This document shows, in pieces, positions 42,570 to 50,685 of a stretch of DNA of 64,000 nucleotides (the stretch's first letter is position 1; the number at the start of each line of letters is the position of its first letter). The stretch lies in the NCBI RefSeq assembly GCF_011694815.1, contig NZ_CP050177.1:3355001-3419000 (forward strand), read 5' to 3'. The notes below the pieces were generated by a model. The model was not told the DNA's origin. It was given only the letters and a program-made list of their open reading frames with translations, and made no database searches. The DNA comes from Streptomyces liangshanensis. GTDB lineage: Bacteria > Actinomycetota > Actinomycetes > Streptomycetales > Streptomycetaceae. A program made the position numbers and the translations under genes.

Positions 42570-43148
42570 GTGGGCAGCACTCAGCACCCCCGACGGGGCA
42601 ACACCCGTCAGCGCATCCAGGATGTCGCGATGGAGCTCTTCGCCGAACACGGGTACGAGAAGACCTCCCTGCGGGAGATCGCCGAGCAGCTGGACGTGAC
42701 CAAGGCGGCGCTGTACTACCACTTCAAGACCAAGGAGGACATCCTGATCAGCGTCTTCCAGGACGTGACCCGGCCGATCGACACGCTGATCGAGTGGGGC
42801 AAGACCCAGCCCGCCACCCTGGAGACGAAGCGCGAGATCCTGCGCCGCTACAGCATGGCCCTGCGCGGCGCGTCCCCGATCTTCCGCTTCATGCAGGAGA
42901 ACCAGGCGACGATCCGGGACCTCAGCATCGGCGAGACCTTCAAGGACCGCATGTTGGCGCTGATGGAACTGCTCCTGGACCCCGACGCCACCATGGCCAA
43001 CCGGGTCCGCTGCTCCAGCGCGCTCTTCACCATGCACGCGGGACAGTTCGCCCTCAAGGACATCGCCGGGGACGACGAGGAGAAGCGCCTGGCCATCCTG
43101 GAGGTCTCGACGGACCTGATCACCCAGGCCCATCACGTCGACCTCTGA
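42570..43148 (+). CDS. TetR-family repressor of the divergent MFS exporter
   Basis: A 192-residue TetR regulator. The helix-turn-helix is TRQRIQDVAMELFAEHGYEKTSLREIAEQLDVTKAALYYHFKTKEDIL (about 13-59), in which TKAALYYHF is the recognition helix. The C-terminal ligand domain is helical with no family-specific motif I know. Start: GTG at 42570 with AAGGAG upstream. Given the shared palindromes, it should repress both itself and the exporter gene until an exporter substrate binds. Confidence 0.92.
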   Translation: MGSTQHPRRGNTRQRIQDVAMELFAEHGYEKTSLREIAEQLDVTKAALYYHFKTKEDILISVFQDVTRPIDTLIEWGKTQPATLETKREILRRYSMALRGASPIFRFMQENQATIRDLSIGETFKDRMLALMELLLDPDATMANRVRCSSALFTMHAGQFALKDIAGDDEEKRLAILEVSTDLITQAHHVDL

Positions 43149-43169
43149 GGACCGGACAGGCCCTACGGC

Positions 43170-43964
43170 TCAGACCGTGACGCCCATGTGCCGCAGGAAG
43201 GTGAGCGGGTTGACCGCCGACCCGTAGTTCGGGGTCGTACGGATCTCGAAGTGCAGGTGGGGGCCGCTGGAGTTGCCGGTGTTCCCGGAGTACGCGATCC
43301 GCTGGTCGGCCTTCACGTGCTGGCCGACCCACACCTTGACCTGGGACAGGTGCGCGTACTGCGAGTACGTCCCGTCGCCGTGCCGGATCACGATGGCGTT
43401 GCCGTACGCGGGTCCGTCACCGGCGCCGTTCGGTCCCGCCTTGACGACCGTGCCGCTGTGGGCCGCCTTGACCGGGGTGCCGGTCGGTACGGCGAAGTCC
43501 TGGCCGGAGTGCTGGTGCGCCCACATGCTGCCGCCCCGGCCGAACGTCGCGCTCAGGGTGTAGCGGTCGACCGGGCCCGTCCAGCCGTGCGCCTTCCTGA
43601 TCCGGTCGGCCTTCGCCTTGGCCCTGGCCTGGTCCGCCTTGGCCTTCGCGGCCCGCTTCTTCGCCTCGGCCTCGGCCCTCTTCGCCTCCGCCGCCGCCCG
43701 CTCGGCCTCGGCCTTCTTGGCGTCGGCCGCGGCGCCGGCCTGCGCGGCCGCCTGCTCGGCGATCGCGCCGGACGCCGCGGAGGCGGTCACGGCGGTCGCG
43801 CCCCGGGCCGGCCCAGCGTCGGCGCCCCCGTCGCCCCCGGTCGCGGCGAGCGCGGCGCCCGCCCCGCAAGCCATCGACACCCCGAGCCCGGCGGCCACCA
43901 GGCCGGCCCGGGTGCGCAGGGCGGACGGGAGGCGGGAGAGACGGAACTGCTCGCGCTGGAACAT
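43170..43964 (-). CDS. Secreted M23-family peptidoglycan endopeptidase
   Basis: A 264-residue exported cell-wall hydrolase. A signal peptide (RTRAGLVAAGLGVSMACGAG then AALAA) ends near residue 41. Then comes an Ala/Lys/Glu-rich coiled coil (about 70-125: AKKAEAERAAAEAKRAEAEA). The lysostaphin-like M23 domain has the zinc ligands HQHSGQDF (HxxxD) and GPHLHFEIR (HxH). It should cut peptide cross-links in peptidoglycan. ATG at 43964 with GGAGG ten bases upstream; an upstream ATG in the frame is less likely. A structured leader and a dyad lie upstream. Confidence 0.92.
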   Translation of the reverse strand: MFQREQFRLSRLPSALRTRAGLVAAGLGVSMACGAGAALAATGGDGGADAGPARGATAVTASAASGAIAEQAAAQAGAAADAKKAEAERAAAEAKRAEAEAKKRAAKAKADQARAKAKADRIRKAHGWTGPVDRYTLSATFGRGGSMWAHQHSGQDFAVPTGTPVKAAHSGTVVKAGPNGAGDGPAYGNAIVIRHGDGTYSQYAHLSQVKVWVGQHVKADQRIAYSGNTGNSSGPHLHFEIRTTPNYGSAVNPLTFLRHMGVTV

Positions 43965-43985
43965 GCGGGGAAAACCTCCGGGCAT

Positions 43986-44017
43986 GAGGAGACCCGGCAG
44001 GGCTGCCGGGCGGTCCT
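43986..44017 (-). promoter_or_regulatory. Leader hairpin upstream of the M23 peptidase gene
   Basis: CCCGGCAG-GG-CTGCCGGG (43993-44010) is a perfect 8-base inverted repeat, extended outward by GAGGA/TCCTC (43986-43990 and 44013-44017) across a small internal loop. It lies 22-53 bases before the ATG, just upstream of the ribosome site, so it would form in the mRNA leader. Streptomyces cell-wall hydrolase genes often carry c-di-AMP (ydaO) riboswitches, but I do not see that motif here. Confidence 0.45.
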
Positions 44018-44059
44018 CACCTTGGTAACCCGAACGCCCATCCCGCCCCAAAGCACCCA

Positions 44060-44080
44060 TCTACGACATCGCGTCGTAGA
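44060..44080. promoter_or_regulatory. Dyad upstream of the M23 peptidase gene
   Basis: TCTACGAC-ATCGC-GTCGTAGA is an inverted repeat with perfect 8-base arms, 96-116 bases before the peptidase start. The TAC...GTA symmetry resembles sites of BlaI/MecI-type repressors, one of which is encoded at 49014-49553, but that link is a guess. The 44081-44294 gap is C-rich without a gene. Confidence 0.4.
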
Positions 44081-44294
44081 AGTCGGAACGGCATAAAGCC
44101 CCTTGACCCACCCCCCACCCGCCCCGCCCGGGCCCTCCCGCCCCACCCCACGCGCGCACCCGGCACTACGCCCCCTAGTAGCCCCGAAACCCCCTGTGCG
44201 GCTTGTCACCCCCACCGAACACCCCCCGGACCAAAGCCCTGTCCGTTTCAGGACCAACGGCGGGCGCCGCACGACGCATCCGCGCGCACACGCC

Positions 44295-44338
44295 AAAAGG
44301 GGCTGCCCCGCACCGTCGGAACGGTCCGGGGCAGCCCC
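44295..44338 (-). terminator. Terminator after clpC
   Basis: A perfect 14-base stem, AAGGGGCTGCCCCG with CGGGGCAGCCCCTT, enclosing a smaller ACCGT/ACGGT hairpin, 25 bases after the clpC stop. On the minus strand it is followed by TTGGCG. Confidence 0.85.
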
Positions 44339-44362
44339 TTCGTGCGTGTGTGCTTCCGAGGA

Positions 44363-46885
44363 CTAGACGTCCTTCGTCAGGTTCGGGCCGCCGCCCGCCG
44401 CCTGCTCGATCGGCGGGGCGTCCGGCAGGGCCGACTTCTCCTCGCCGCGGAAGGTGAACTTCTTCGCCTCACCCTCGCCCTCGGTGTCCACGACCACGAT
44501 GTGACCCGAGCGCAGCTCGCCGAAGAGGATCTTCTCCGACAGCATGTCCTCGATCTCACGCTGGATGGTCCGGCGCAGCGGCCGGGCGCCCAGCACGGGG
44601 TCGTAGCCCTTCTTGGCGAGGAGCGACTTCGCGGCCGGGCTGAGCTCGAGGCCCATGTCCCGGTCCTTCAGACGCTCGTCCACCTTGTCGACCATGAGGT
44701 CGACGATCTGGATGATGTCTTCCTCGGTGAGCTGGTGGAAGACCACCGTGTCGTCGACACGGTTGAGGAACTCGGGCCGGAAGTGCTGCTTGAGTTCTTC
44801 GTTGACCTTCGTCTTCATCCGGTCGTACGTGCTCTTGGTGTCGCCCTGCGCCGCGAAGCCCAGGTTGAACCCCTTGGAGATGTCCCTGGTCCCGAGGTTG
44901 GTCGTCATGATGATGACCGTGTTCTTGAAGTCGACGACCCTGCCCTGGGAGTCGGTCAGACGACCGTCCTCCAGGATCTGGAGAAGCGAATTGAAGATAT
45001 CGGGGTGGGCCTTCTCGACCTCGTCGAAGAGGACGACGGAGAACGGCTTCCTGCGCACCTTCTCGGTGAGCTGGCCGCCCTCTTCGTACCCCACGTAACC
45101 GGGGGGCGAACCGAAGAGACGCGAGACCGTGTGCTTCTCGCTGAACTCCGACATGTCGAGCGCGATCAGCGCGTCCTCGTCGCCGAAGAGGAATTCGGCG
45201 AGCGTCTTCGACAGCTCGGTCTTACCGACACCGGACGGGCCGGCGAAGATGAACGAGCCACCGGGACGCTTCGGGTCCTTCAGACCCGCTCGCGTACGAC
45301 GGATCGCCTGCGAGAGCGCCTTGATGGCGTCCTTCTGGCCGATGACGCGCTTGTGGAGCTCGTCCTCCATGCGCAGCAGCCGCGAGGACTCCTCCTCGGT
45401 GAGCTTGAAGACCGGGATGCCGGTGGCCGTCGCCAGGACCTCGGCGATCAGCTCCTCGTCCACCTCGGCGACGACGTCCATGTCGCCGGCCTTCCACTCC
45501 TTCTCCCGCTTGGTCTTCGCCGCCAGCAGCTGCTTCTCCTTGTCACGGAGAGACGCCGCCTTCTCGAAGTCCTGGGAGTCGATCGCCGACTCCTTGTCGC
45601 GGCGGACACCCGCGATCTTCTCGTCGAACTCGCGGAGGTCCGGCGGGGCCGTCATCCGGCGGATGCGCATCCGGGAACCGGCCTCGTCGATCAGGTCGAT
45701 CGCCTTGTCCGGCAGGAAGCGGTCCGAGATGTAGCGGTCGGCGAGCGTCGCGGCGGCGACCAGCGCGGAGTCCGTGATGGACACGCGGTGGTGCGCCTCG
45801 TAACGGTCGCGCAGCCCCTTGAGGATCTCGATCGTGTGCGGCAGCGACGGCTCCGCGACCTGGATGGGCTGGAAACGGCGCTCCAGCGCCGCGTCCTTCT
45901 CCAGGTGCTTGCGGTACTCGTCCAGCGTGGTCGCACCGATGGTCTGGAGCTCGCCGCGGGCCAGCATCGGCTTCAGGATCGAAGCCGCGTCGATCGCGCC
46001 CTCGGCGGCACCCGCGCCCACGAGGGTGTGGAGCTCGTCGATGAACAGGATGATGTCGCCGCGGGTGCGGATCTCCTTGAGCACCTTCTTGAGGCGCTCC
46101 TCGAAGTCACCGCGGTACCGGGAACCGGCGACGAGCGCGCCCAGGTCGAGGGTGTAGAGGTGCTTGTCCTTGAGGGTCTCGGGCACCTCGCCCTTGACGA
46201 TGGCCTGCGCCAGTCCCTCGACGACCGCCGTCTTGCCGACGCCGGGCTCGCCGATGAGCACAGGGTTGTTCTTCGTACGGCGGGACAGCACCTGCATGAC
46301 CCGCTCGATCTCCTTCTCGCGCCCGATGACCGGGTCGAGCTTGGACTCGCGGGCGGCCTGGGTGAGATTCCGGCCGAACTGGTCGAGGACCAGGGACGTG
46401 GAGGGCGTGCCCTCGGCAGGACCGCCGGCGGTGGCGGCCTCCTTGCCCTGGTAGCCGGAGAGCAGCTGGATGACCTGCTGCCGCACCCGGTTGAGATCGG
46501 CGCCCAGCTTCACGAGGACCTGGGCGGCGACGCCCTCGCCCTCGCGGATCAGGCCGAGCAGGATGTGCTCCGTGCCGATGTAGTTGTGGCCCAGCTGAAG
46601 GGCCTCGCGGAGCGACAGCTCCAGGACCTTCTTGGCACGGGGAGTGAAGGGGATGTGGCCGGACGGGGCCTGCTGCCCCTGCCCGATGATCTCCTCCACC
46701 TGCTGGCGGACCGCCTCGAGCGAAATCCCGAGGCTCTCCAGGGCCTTAGCGGCGACACCCTCACCCTCGTGGATAAGGCCCAGGAGGATGTGCTCGGTGC
46801 CGATGTAGTTGTGGTTGAGCATCCGGGCTTCTTCCTGAGCCAGGACGACAACCCGCCGCGCGCGGTCGGTGAACCTCTCGAACAT
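44363..46885 (-). CDS. clpC: ATP-dependent Clp protease ATP-binding subunit ClpC
   Basis: An 840-residue AAA+ unfoldase that feeds proteins to ClpP. Order: two N-terminal Clp repeats ([20 protein letters not shown] and the second [19 protein letters not shown]), first AAA domain with Walker [16 protein letters not shown] and Walker [13 protein letters not shown], the central UVR-type coiled coil ([20 protein letters not shown]), and second AAA domain with [15 protein letters not shown] and [11 protein letters not shown]. The LGF tripeptide for ClpP docking is in [18 protein letters not shown] lies before the ATG. Full length and highly conserved. Transcribed alone. Confidence 0.98.
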   Translation of the reverse strand: MFERFTDRARRVVVLAQEEARMLNHNYIGTEHILLGLIHEGEGVAAKALESLGISLEAVRQQVEEIIGQGQQAPSGHIPFTPRAKKVLELSLREALQLGHNYIGTEHILLGLIREGEGVAAQVLVKLGADLNRVRQQVIQLLSGYQGKEAATAGGPAEGTPSTSLVLDQFGRNLTQAARESKLDPVIGREKEIERVMQVLSRRTKNNPVLIGEPGVGKTAVVEGLAQAIVKGEVPETLKDKHLYTLDLGALVAGSRYRGDFEERLKKVLKEIRTRGDIILFIDELHTLVGAGAAEGAIDAASILKPMLARGELQTIGATTLDEYRKHLEKDAALERRFQPIQVAEPSLPHTIEILKGLRDRYEAHHRVSITDSALVAAATLADRYISDRFLPDKAIDLIDEAGSRMRIRRMTAPPDLREFDEKIAGVRRDKESAIDSQDFEKAASLRDKEKQLLAAKTKREKEWKAGDMDVVAEVDEELIAEVLATATGIPVFKLTEEESSRLLRMEDELHKRVIGQKDAIKALSQAIRRTRAGLKDPKRPGGSFIFAGPSGVGKTELSKTLAEFLFGDEDALIALDMSEFSEKHTVSRLFGSPPGYVGYEEGGQLTEKVRRKPFSVVLFDEVEKAHPDIFNSLLQILEDGRLTDSQGRVVDFKNTVIIMTTNLGTRDISKGFNLGFAAQGDTKSTYDRMKTKVNEELKQHFRPEFLNRVDDTVVFHQLTEEDIIQIVDLMVDKVDERLKDRDMGLELSPAAKSLLAKKGYDPVLGARPLRRTIQREIEDMLSEKILFGELRSGHIVVVDTEGEGEAKKFTFRGEEKSALPDAPPIEQAAGGGPNLTKDV

Positions 46886-47318
46886 CGTTAATCGCTCCTC
46901 AGAGCGGTCAGGCAGTAAAGGGGTCGGTCCCCTCCCTGTCCTTCCGCAGCTTAGTCCCGCAAGCGGGGACCGCTCATTCCAACTGCCGGGTCCCGCGTCC
47001 TCGGCCGTGAGCCCCGGACGCCGTCAACAGCTCCAACCTGATGGTGCGAGACGATGTTCCCGCAGGCCAGGCAGATACCCTCATCGGCAGTACGCCGATG
47101 GCGAACGTGAGACGCCCGAAACCGCGTGTCGCCCCTCCCCACTAGGAATGTCTTACCCGCAAAGACTGACAGTCCATGCGGCGCACGCCGATTCCCTCCG
47201 CTACGGGCGAACAACCTTGCGCTCCGCAATGCGCCCGTACGCCCACAACTCGGACACGCAGCGCGACCACCCGTACACATTCCGTAACTCCGGGTCGCTC
47301 CCGGGAGTTCCCCCGGGT
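46886..47318. promoter_or_regulatory. Divergent clpC promoter region with a ClgR-like site
   Basis: A 433-base gap between clpC and the divergent gene at 47319. CGC-TACGG-GCGAAC at 47199-47212 fits the CGC-N5-GCG core with AAC flank expected for ClgR, the activator of clp genes in actinobacteria, but it is ~310 bases from the clpC start. A frame open through here has no ribosome site and no domain, and is rejected. The clpC leader appears long. Confidence 0.35.
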
Positions 47319-47993
47319 ATGACACCGACCGTCCCCCTCCCCCGCGCACCCCTGGAGGGCGCTCGCGTCCGGTGGGGCCGCCGGGAGGCGTGGGACCGGT
47401 ACGCACCATCATCCCACCGGGCGTCCTCATGGGCGCACTGGTACGGGGACGGTCCTGGCGGACTCGGCTGGCCCACGGACGAGGGACTCCCGCTCCACGT
47501 GCTGACGGGGGTGCGCTTCGACGTGCTGGAGATGCCCGCGGGCGCCGGTGCGGCCCTGCTGCGGCGGATCGGCCGGACGGGCCCCGTGGCTCTCGGCGAC
47601 GGGCGCGTACGGCTGCTGGTGGCCGCGGGGAGCGCGGAGGAGCTGCCGGGGCTGCTCGACTGGCTGGAGTGGGGCGCGATCGGCTCCGCGGCGCTCGGCC
47701 TGACCGCACTCGGCGAGGGGGGCCGTACCCCCGCGCCCGTACCGCCGTGGTGGCCGGCGGAGGGCGTCGCGCGGGGGGCCGCCGTATGGCTGCGGCCCCC
47801 CGAGCAGGGACGCGAGGTGGAGACGACACTGCCGGCGCTCGCCCCGTTCGGGCGGGCGACGGGCAACGGGGGCAGTGGGGATGCCCCCGATCTCGTACGC
47901 CTCGTGGACGCGGCGGCCACGGAGTGCCACCGGGCCCGGCTGCTGCACAGAATTACGCTCCGTACGAATGCTCAGCCGTTGGCGTTCTCGTAA
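47319..47993 (+). CDS. Conserved hypothetical protein of the clpC-lsr2 interval
   Basis: A 224-residue protein found between clpC and lsr2. It has aromatic and acidic N-terminal sequence (RYAPSSHRASSWAHWYGDG), the motif PTDEGLPLHVLTGVRFDVLEMPAGAG, and a C-terminal ALAPFGRA segment. The pattern of LHVLTG-RFDVLE resembles the bifunctional DNA primase/polymerase N-domain (prim-pol) of actinobacterial proteins, but catalytic Asp pairs are not clear. Start chosen at ATG 47319 with GGGAG upstream; longer frames run into the clpC promoter. Its last 22 bases overlap the end of lsr2 tail-to-tail. Confidence 0.7.
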   Translation: MTPTVPLPRAPLEGARVRWGRREAWDRYAPSSHRASSWAHWYGDGPGGLGWPTDEGLPLHVLTGVRFDVLEMPAGAGAALLRRIGRTGPVALGDGRVRLLVAAGSAEELPGLLDWLEWGAIGSAALGLTALGEGGRTPAPVPPWWPAEGVARGAAVWLRPPEQGREVETTLPALAPFGRATGNGGSGDAPDLVRLVDAAATECHRARLLHRITLRTNAQPLAFS

Positions 47994-48307
47994 GCCTCGC
48001 GGATGTCGGCCGGAACGCGGCCGCGATCGTTGACGCTGTAGCCGTTCTCCTTCGCCCACTTGCGGATTTCCGCGGTGTCCTTGTTACCGCCCGCCGCGAC
48101 ACGGCCCTTGCCACGGCTGCCCGCGGCACGGCCGCCGGTACGCCGACCGCCCTTGGTGTACGGATCGAGGAGACCCCGCAGCTTGTCCGCATTGGCGGTG
48201 GTGAGGTCGATCTCGTAGGTCTTGCCGTCGAGAGCGAACGTCACCGTCTCGTCTGCCTCGCCACCGTCGAGGTCATCGACAAGAAGGACCTGAACCTTCT
48301 GTGCCAC
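47972..48307 (-). CDS. lsr2: Nucleoid-associated silencer Lsr2
   Basis: A 111-residue H-NS-like protein that bridges AT-rich DNA and silences acquired genes in actinobacteria. The N-terminal dimerisation domain reads AQKVQVLLVDDLDGGEADET; the linker contains GGRRTGGRAAGSRGKGR; the C-terminal DNA-binding domain has the AT-hook-like RGR motif in NDRGRVPADIREAYENA and IRKWAKENGY. Start: GTG at 48307 after AAAGGA; an in-frame ATG five codons upstream (MKGNP) is less likely. The ribosome site lies in one arm of an inverted repeat. In Streptomyces two lsr2 paralogues usually exist; this is the clpC-linked one. Confidence 0.96.
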   Translation of the reverse strand: MAQKVQVLLVDDLDGGEADETVTFALDGKTYEIDLTTANADKLRGLLDPYTKGGRRTGGRAAGSRGKGRVAAGGNKDTAEIRKWAKENGYSVNDRGRVPADIREAYENANG

Positions 48308-48311
48308 CGGA

Positions 48312-48349
48312 TTTCCTTTCATCGAAAATTGCAGTACGCGGAAAGGAAA
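48312..48349 (-). promoter_or_regulatory. Inverted repeat that could hide the lsr2 ribosome-binding site
   Basis: On the minus strand TTTCCTTTC (48349-48341) and GAAAGGAAA (48320-48312) are perfect 9-base complements with a 20-base loop. The second arm contains the Shine-Dalgarno sequence of lsr2, four bases before its GTG. If both arms are transcribed, pairing would cover the ribosome site. The surrounding 140 bases are A/T-rich for this genome. Confidence 0.5.
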
Positions 48350-48464
48350 CCGCTTTTCTCAGGAAAACACAAACCCTCGGCAGAGGTTCAGCGGCACGGG
48401 AAGACGGGAAACGTGCGCGATTCGGACATAGGGCTCTGCCGCATCGGACGCTCTCATGGGACGC

Positions 48465-49004
48465 TCACAGGTGCAGAAGCATCCGGCTGTTGCCCAAGGT
48501 GTTCGGCTTCACCCGTTCGAGACCGAGGAACTCCGCAACACCCTCGTCATAGGAACGCAGCAGCTCCCTGTACACATCTCGGTCGACCGGTGTCCCCCCG
48601 ATCTCCACGAAGCCGCGCTTCGCGAAGAACTCGACTTCGAAGGTGAGGCAGAATACGCGCCGCACTCCCAGCCACCGGGCGGTCTCCAGGAGCTTGTCCA
48701 GCAGGAGATGGCCCGCCCCCAGGCCTCTGACCGCCGGATCCACGGCCAGGGTGCGCACTTCGGCGAGGTCTTCCCACATCACGTGCAAGGCGCCGCAGCC
48801 GATGACCCGCGCGTCCTCGTCGCGTTCCACGACCCAGAACTCCTGGATGTCCTCGTAAAGCGTCACCGGCGCTTTGTCGAGGAGGATGCCTTGACGTACG
48901 TAAGGGTCCACCAGCCGGCGGACCGCGGGCACATCACCGGGCCTGGCCCGGCGGACCGTGAGGGCATTCGCGGGCGCATTGGGAAGCGGTACGGCTGAGG
49001 ACAT
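48465..49004 (-). CDS. argA: N-acetylglutamate synthase, short actinobacterial type
   Basis: A 179-residue single-domain GNAT acetyltransferase, the first step of arginine synthesis (acetyl-CoA plus glutamate). It resembles the M. tuberculosis ArgA type: TLYEDIQEFWVVERDE, then VIGCGALHVMWEDLAEVRTLAVDP, the acetyl-CoA loop RGLGAGHLLLDKLLETAR, and the ending VAEFLGLERVKPNTLGNSRMLL, all of which are conserved there. The amino-acid kinase domain of E. coli ArgA is absent. It lies 9 bases after the BlaI-type regulator gene on the same strand, so they may be co-transcribed. Confidence 0.88.
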   Translation of the reverse strand: MSSAVPLPNAPANALTVRRARPGDVPAVRRLVDPYVRQGILLDKAPVTLYEDIQEFWVVERDEDARVIGCGALHVMWEDLAEVRTLAVDPAVRGLGAGHLLLDKLLETARWLGVRRVFCLTFEVEFFAKRGFVEIGGTPVDRDVYRELLRSYDEGVAEFLGLERVKPNTLGNSRMLLHL

Positions 49005-49013
49005 GCCCGGACG

Positions 49014-49553
49014 CTATCGCCCCGCCTCCGCGGTCCCGTCGGCGCCCTCGTCCCGCCGTTCCCCGGGACGGCCGTTCCCCGGGGAGCCTTCCGGGGGCGC
49101 CGCTTCCGTACCGCCGCCTTCCGCACCGCCCTCTTCCGGGCCGTCGCCTTCCGGACGATCCCCTTCGGGTTCGGGGCGATCGCCTTCCGGGCGGTCGACG
49201 CGGACGATACGGACGGCGTCTTCGAGAGATCCGCGCTGCTCGGGCGACATCATGCCGAAGAACGCGACAAGGGCGGCGGCCGGGTTGTCACTCTTCGACC
49301 ACGCCTCGTTCATCAAGGCGGCGGCGTAGGCGGGGCGGGTGGAGACCGCCGTATATCGATAGGCGCGGCCGTCGACTTCCCTGCGTACCCAGCCCTTCTG
49401 ATGGAGATTGTCCATTACGGTCATGACGGTGGTGTAGGCGATGGACCGTTCCTGCTGAAGGTCTTCGAGGACTTCCCGGACGGTGACCGGGCGGTTCCAT
49501 TGCCAGACGCGTGTCATGACGGCGTCCTCAAGGTCTCCCAATTGGCGGGGCAC
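49014..49553 (-). CDS. BlaI/MecI-family transcriptional repressor
   Basis: A 179-residue winged-helix repressor. The DNA-binding domain (about 1-75) reads QLGDLEDAVMTRVWQWNRPVTVREVLEDL then AYTTVMTVMDNLHQKGWVRREV, typical of BlaI/MecI. The dimerisation helices follow (AAALVAFFGMMSPEQRGSLE). The last ~60 residues are an acidic Glu/Gly/Pro-rich tail with EGDRPE repeats, unusual in the family. No beta-lactamase or BlaR sensor is adjacent. It starts at GTG 12 bases after a TACTAT -10-like element, so it may be leaderless and autoregulated. Confidence 0.9.
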   Translation of the reverse strand: MPRQLGDLEDAVMTRVWQWNRPVTVREVLEDLQQERSIAYTTVMTVMDNLHQKGWVRREVDGRAYRYTAVSTRPAYAAALMNEAWSKSDNPAAALVAFFGMMSPEQRGSLEDAVRIVRVDRPEGDRPEPEGDRPEGDGPEEGGAEGGGTEAAPPEGSPGNGRPGERRDEGADGTAEAGR

Positions 49554-49605
49554 AGCGCCACCATAGTAGGAGATGTCCGAATGGCCGGTTATTGACGTAA
49601 CAAAA

Positions 49606-49638
49606 AGGACGTACGACGAGGAATCAGCCGTACGTCCT
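49606..49638 (-). terminator. Rho-independent terminator
   Basis: A 10-base perfect stem, AGGACGTACG with CGTACGTCCT, around a 13-base loop, followed on the minus strand by TTTTTG. It ends transcription of the small membrane-protein gene at 49692 and insulates the BlaI gene. Confidence 0.85.
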
Positions 49639-49691
49639 GGTCACGGGCGGTGAGGTCGGGGCGGTGCGCCGGCCGGGCGCCCGCCGGGACC

Positions 49692-49877
49692 TCAGACGCC
49701 GTGGGTGTCCGGCGTACGCCCCTGCTGGGCGGCCTCGGCCCGGGCGAGCGCGGCGTCGACGGCCGCGTCCTCCTTGGCCTTGTTCGCACCGCCCTGGCTC
49801 TTGACGATGGTCCGGACCAGCGCGATGAAGAAGGCTGCCATCACCACAGGGGGCACAAGCGCGGATACGTAGTCCAT
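49692..49877 (-). CDS. Small single-span membrane protein
   Basis: A 61-residue protein beginning MDYVSALVPPVVMAAFFIAL with one N-terminal membrane span (about 5-22), then a charged helix (NKAKEDAAVDAALARAEAAQ). I do not recognise a function; its size and composition match small membrane proteins common in Streptomyces. It lies 14 bases after the gene at 49892 on the same strand and is followed by a strong terminator, so the two form a short operon. A longer in-frame extension upstream is antisense-like low complexity and rejected. Confidence 0.75.
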   Translation of the reverse strand: MDYVSALVPPVVMAAFFIALVRTIVKSQGGANKAKEDAAVDAALARAEAAQQGRTPDTHGV

Positions 49878-49891
49878 GGCGACCAGACTAG

Positions 49892-50575
49892 CTACCCGGC
49901 CGCCCGCTCCTCGGGCGGGGGCTTCGGGCGGCGGCGCGGCGGGAAGACCTCGGACGGCTTGGGCATGGGACGGGCGGGCTCGCCGGGCTTCCGCGGCTCG
50001 CGGGGGTCGCGGGACGGCTGCGGCTGGGCGGGCTGCGCGGGCCGCGGCTCGCGGGGCTGCTTCGGCTCGTCGGCGGCGCGGCCGCCGGGGAGCGAGAAGA
50101 GCCGGGTGCGCGGGGCGGGGGTCTGGTGGGTGACCTCGCCTCCGGGGTACGAGCCCTGGGCGTACGCGCTCCCCGTACCGCCCCACCTCGCCCGTACCGC
50201 GCGCTCCGCGAGGTCCTGGCAGCGGTCGAGCAGGGCGGCGGCGACGGCGTTGCCGCGCAGGGCGCGCAGGGCGGCGAGGTCGTCGGGCCCCGGCGCGTAA
50301 CCGGTGGCGAGGGCGTCCTGGAGCAGCTCCAGGTAACCCCCGACGGAGCCGGGCAGGGCGGCGCGGTACCGGGCGAGGTCCGCGAGCAGGAACGCCCGCA
50401 GACGGCCGGCCTCGGCCTCCGCCTCGTCCACGGACTCGGCGAGCCGCAGGCAGGCCCGGACGTCCTCGTCGGCGAGCGGGGCGGGACGAAGGGCGACGGC
50501 GAGGGCGCGTCGGAGCACACGCAGCTCGTCAGCGCCGAACACCATGCCGCCGCGGGATCCGTATGGCGTGGGCAT
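49892..50575 (-). CDS. Conserved hypothetical protein with Pro-rich tail
   Basis: A 227-residue soluble protein. The N-terminal ~130 residues are helical (GADELRVLRRALAVALRPAP, then LRLAESVDEAEAEAGRLRAF, and LDRCQDLAERAVRARW); the C-terminal ~85 are Pro/Arg/Glu-rich and probably disordered, with PREP and QPAQPQP runs. I know no characterised relative; similar proteins precede the small membrane protein in Streptomyces. The ATG at 50575 is followed by GSRGGMVFGADELR, a second Met that could also serve as start. Confidence 0.75.
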   Translation of the reverse strand: MPTPYGSRGGMVFGADELRVLRRALAVALRPAPLADEDVRACLRLAESVDEAEAEAGRLRAFLLADLARYRAALPGSVGGYLELLQDALATGYAPGPDDLAALRALRGNAVAAALLDRCQDLAERAVRARWGGTGSAYAQGSYPGGEVTHQTPAPRTRLFSLPGGRAADEPKQPREPRPAQPAQPQPSRDPREPRKPGEPARPMPKPSEVFPPRRRPKPPPEERAAG

Positions 50576-50628
50576 GCGGCGACCCTACGCGCTGGGGGGA
50601 CAAAATCCGCTTAACACCCCTTCCCGGG

Positions 50629-50664
50629 CGCGGCCCGGGCGGCCGGGCGGGGACCCGGGCCGCG
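50629..50664 (-). terminator. Terminator of the cofactor operon
   Basis: An 11-base perfect stem, CGCGGCCCGGG with CCCGGGCCGCG, around a 14-base GC-rich loop, 22 bases after the coaX stop. A GGGGGT repeat lies between the stop and the hairpin. Confidence 0.7.
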
Positions 50665-50685
50665 GTGGGGGTGGGGGTGGGGGTG

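Noticed and set aside
43965..44100. A ydaO (c-di-AMP) riboswitch before the M23 gene
   Set aside because: The hairpin is present but the conserved ydaO core sequences could not be found by eye.
44342..46891. An 849-codon plus-strand frame opposite clpC
   Set aside because: It is the reverse shadow of clpC, caused by third-position GC bias.
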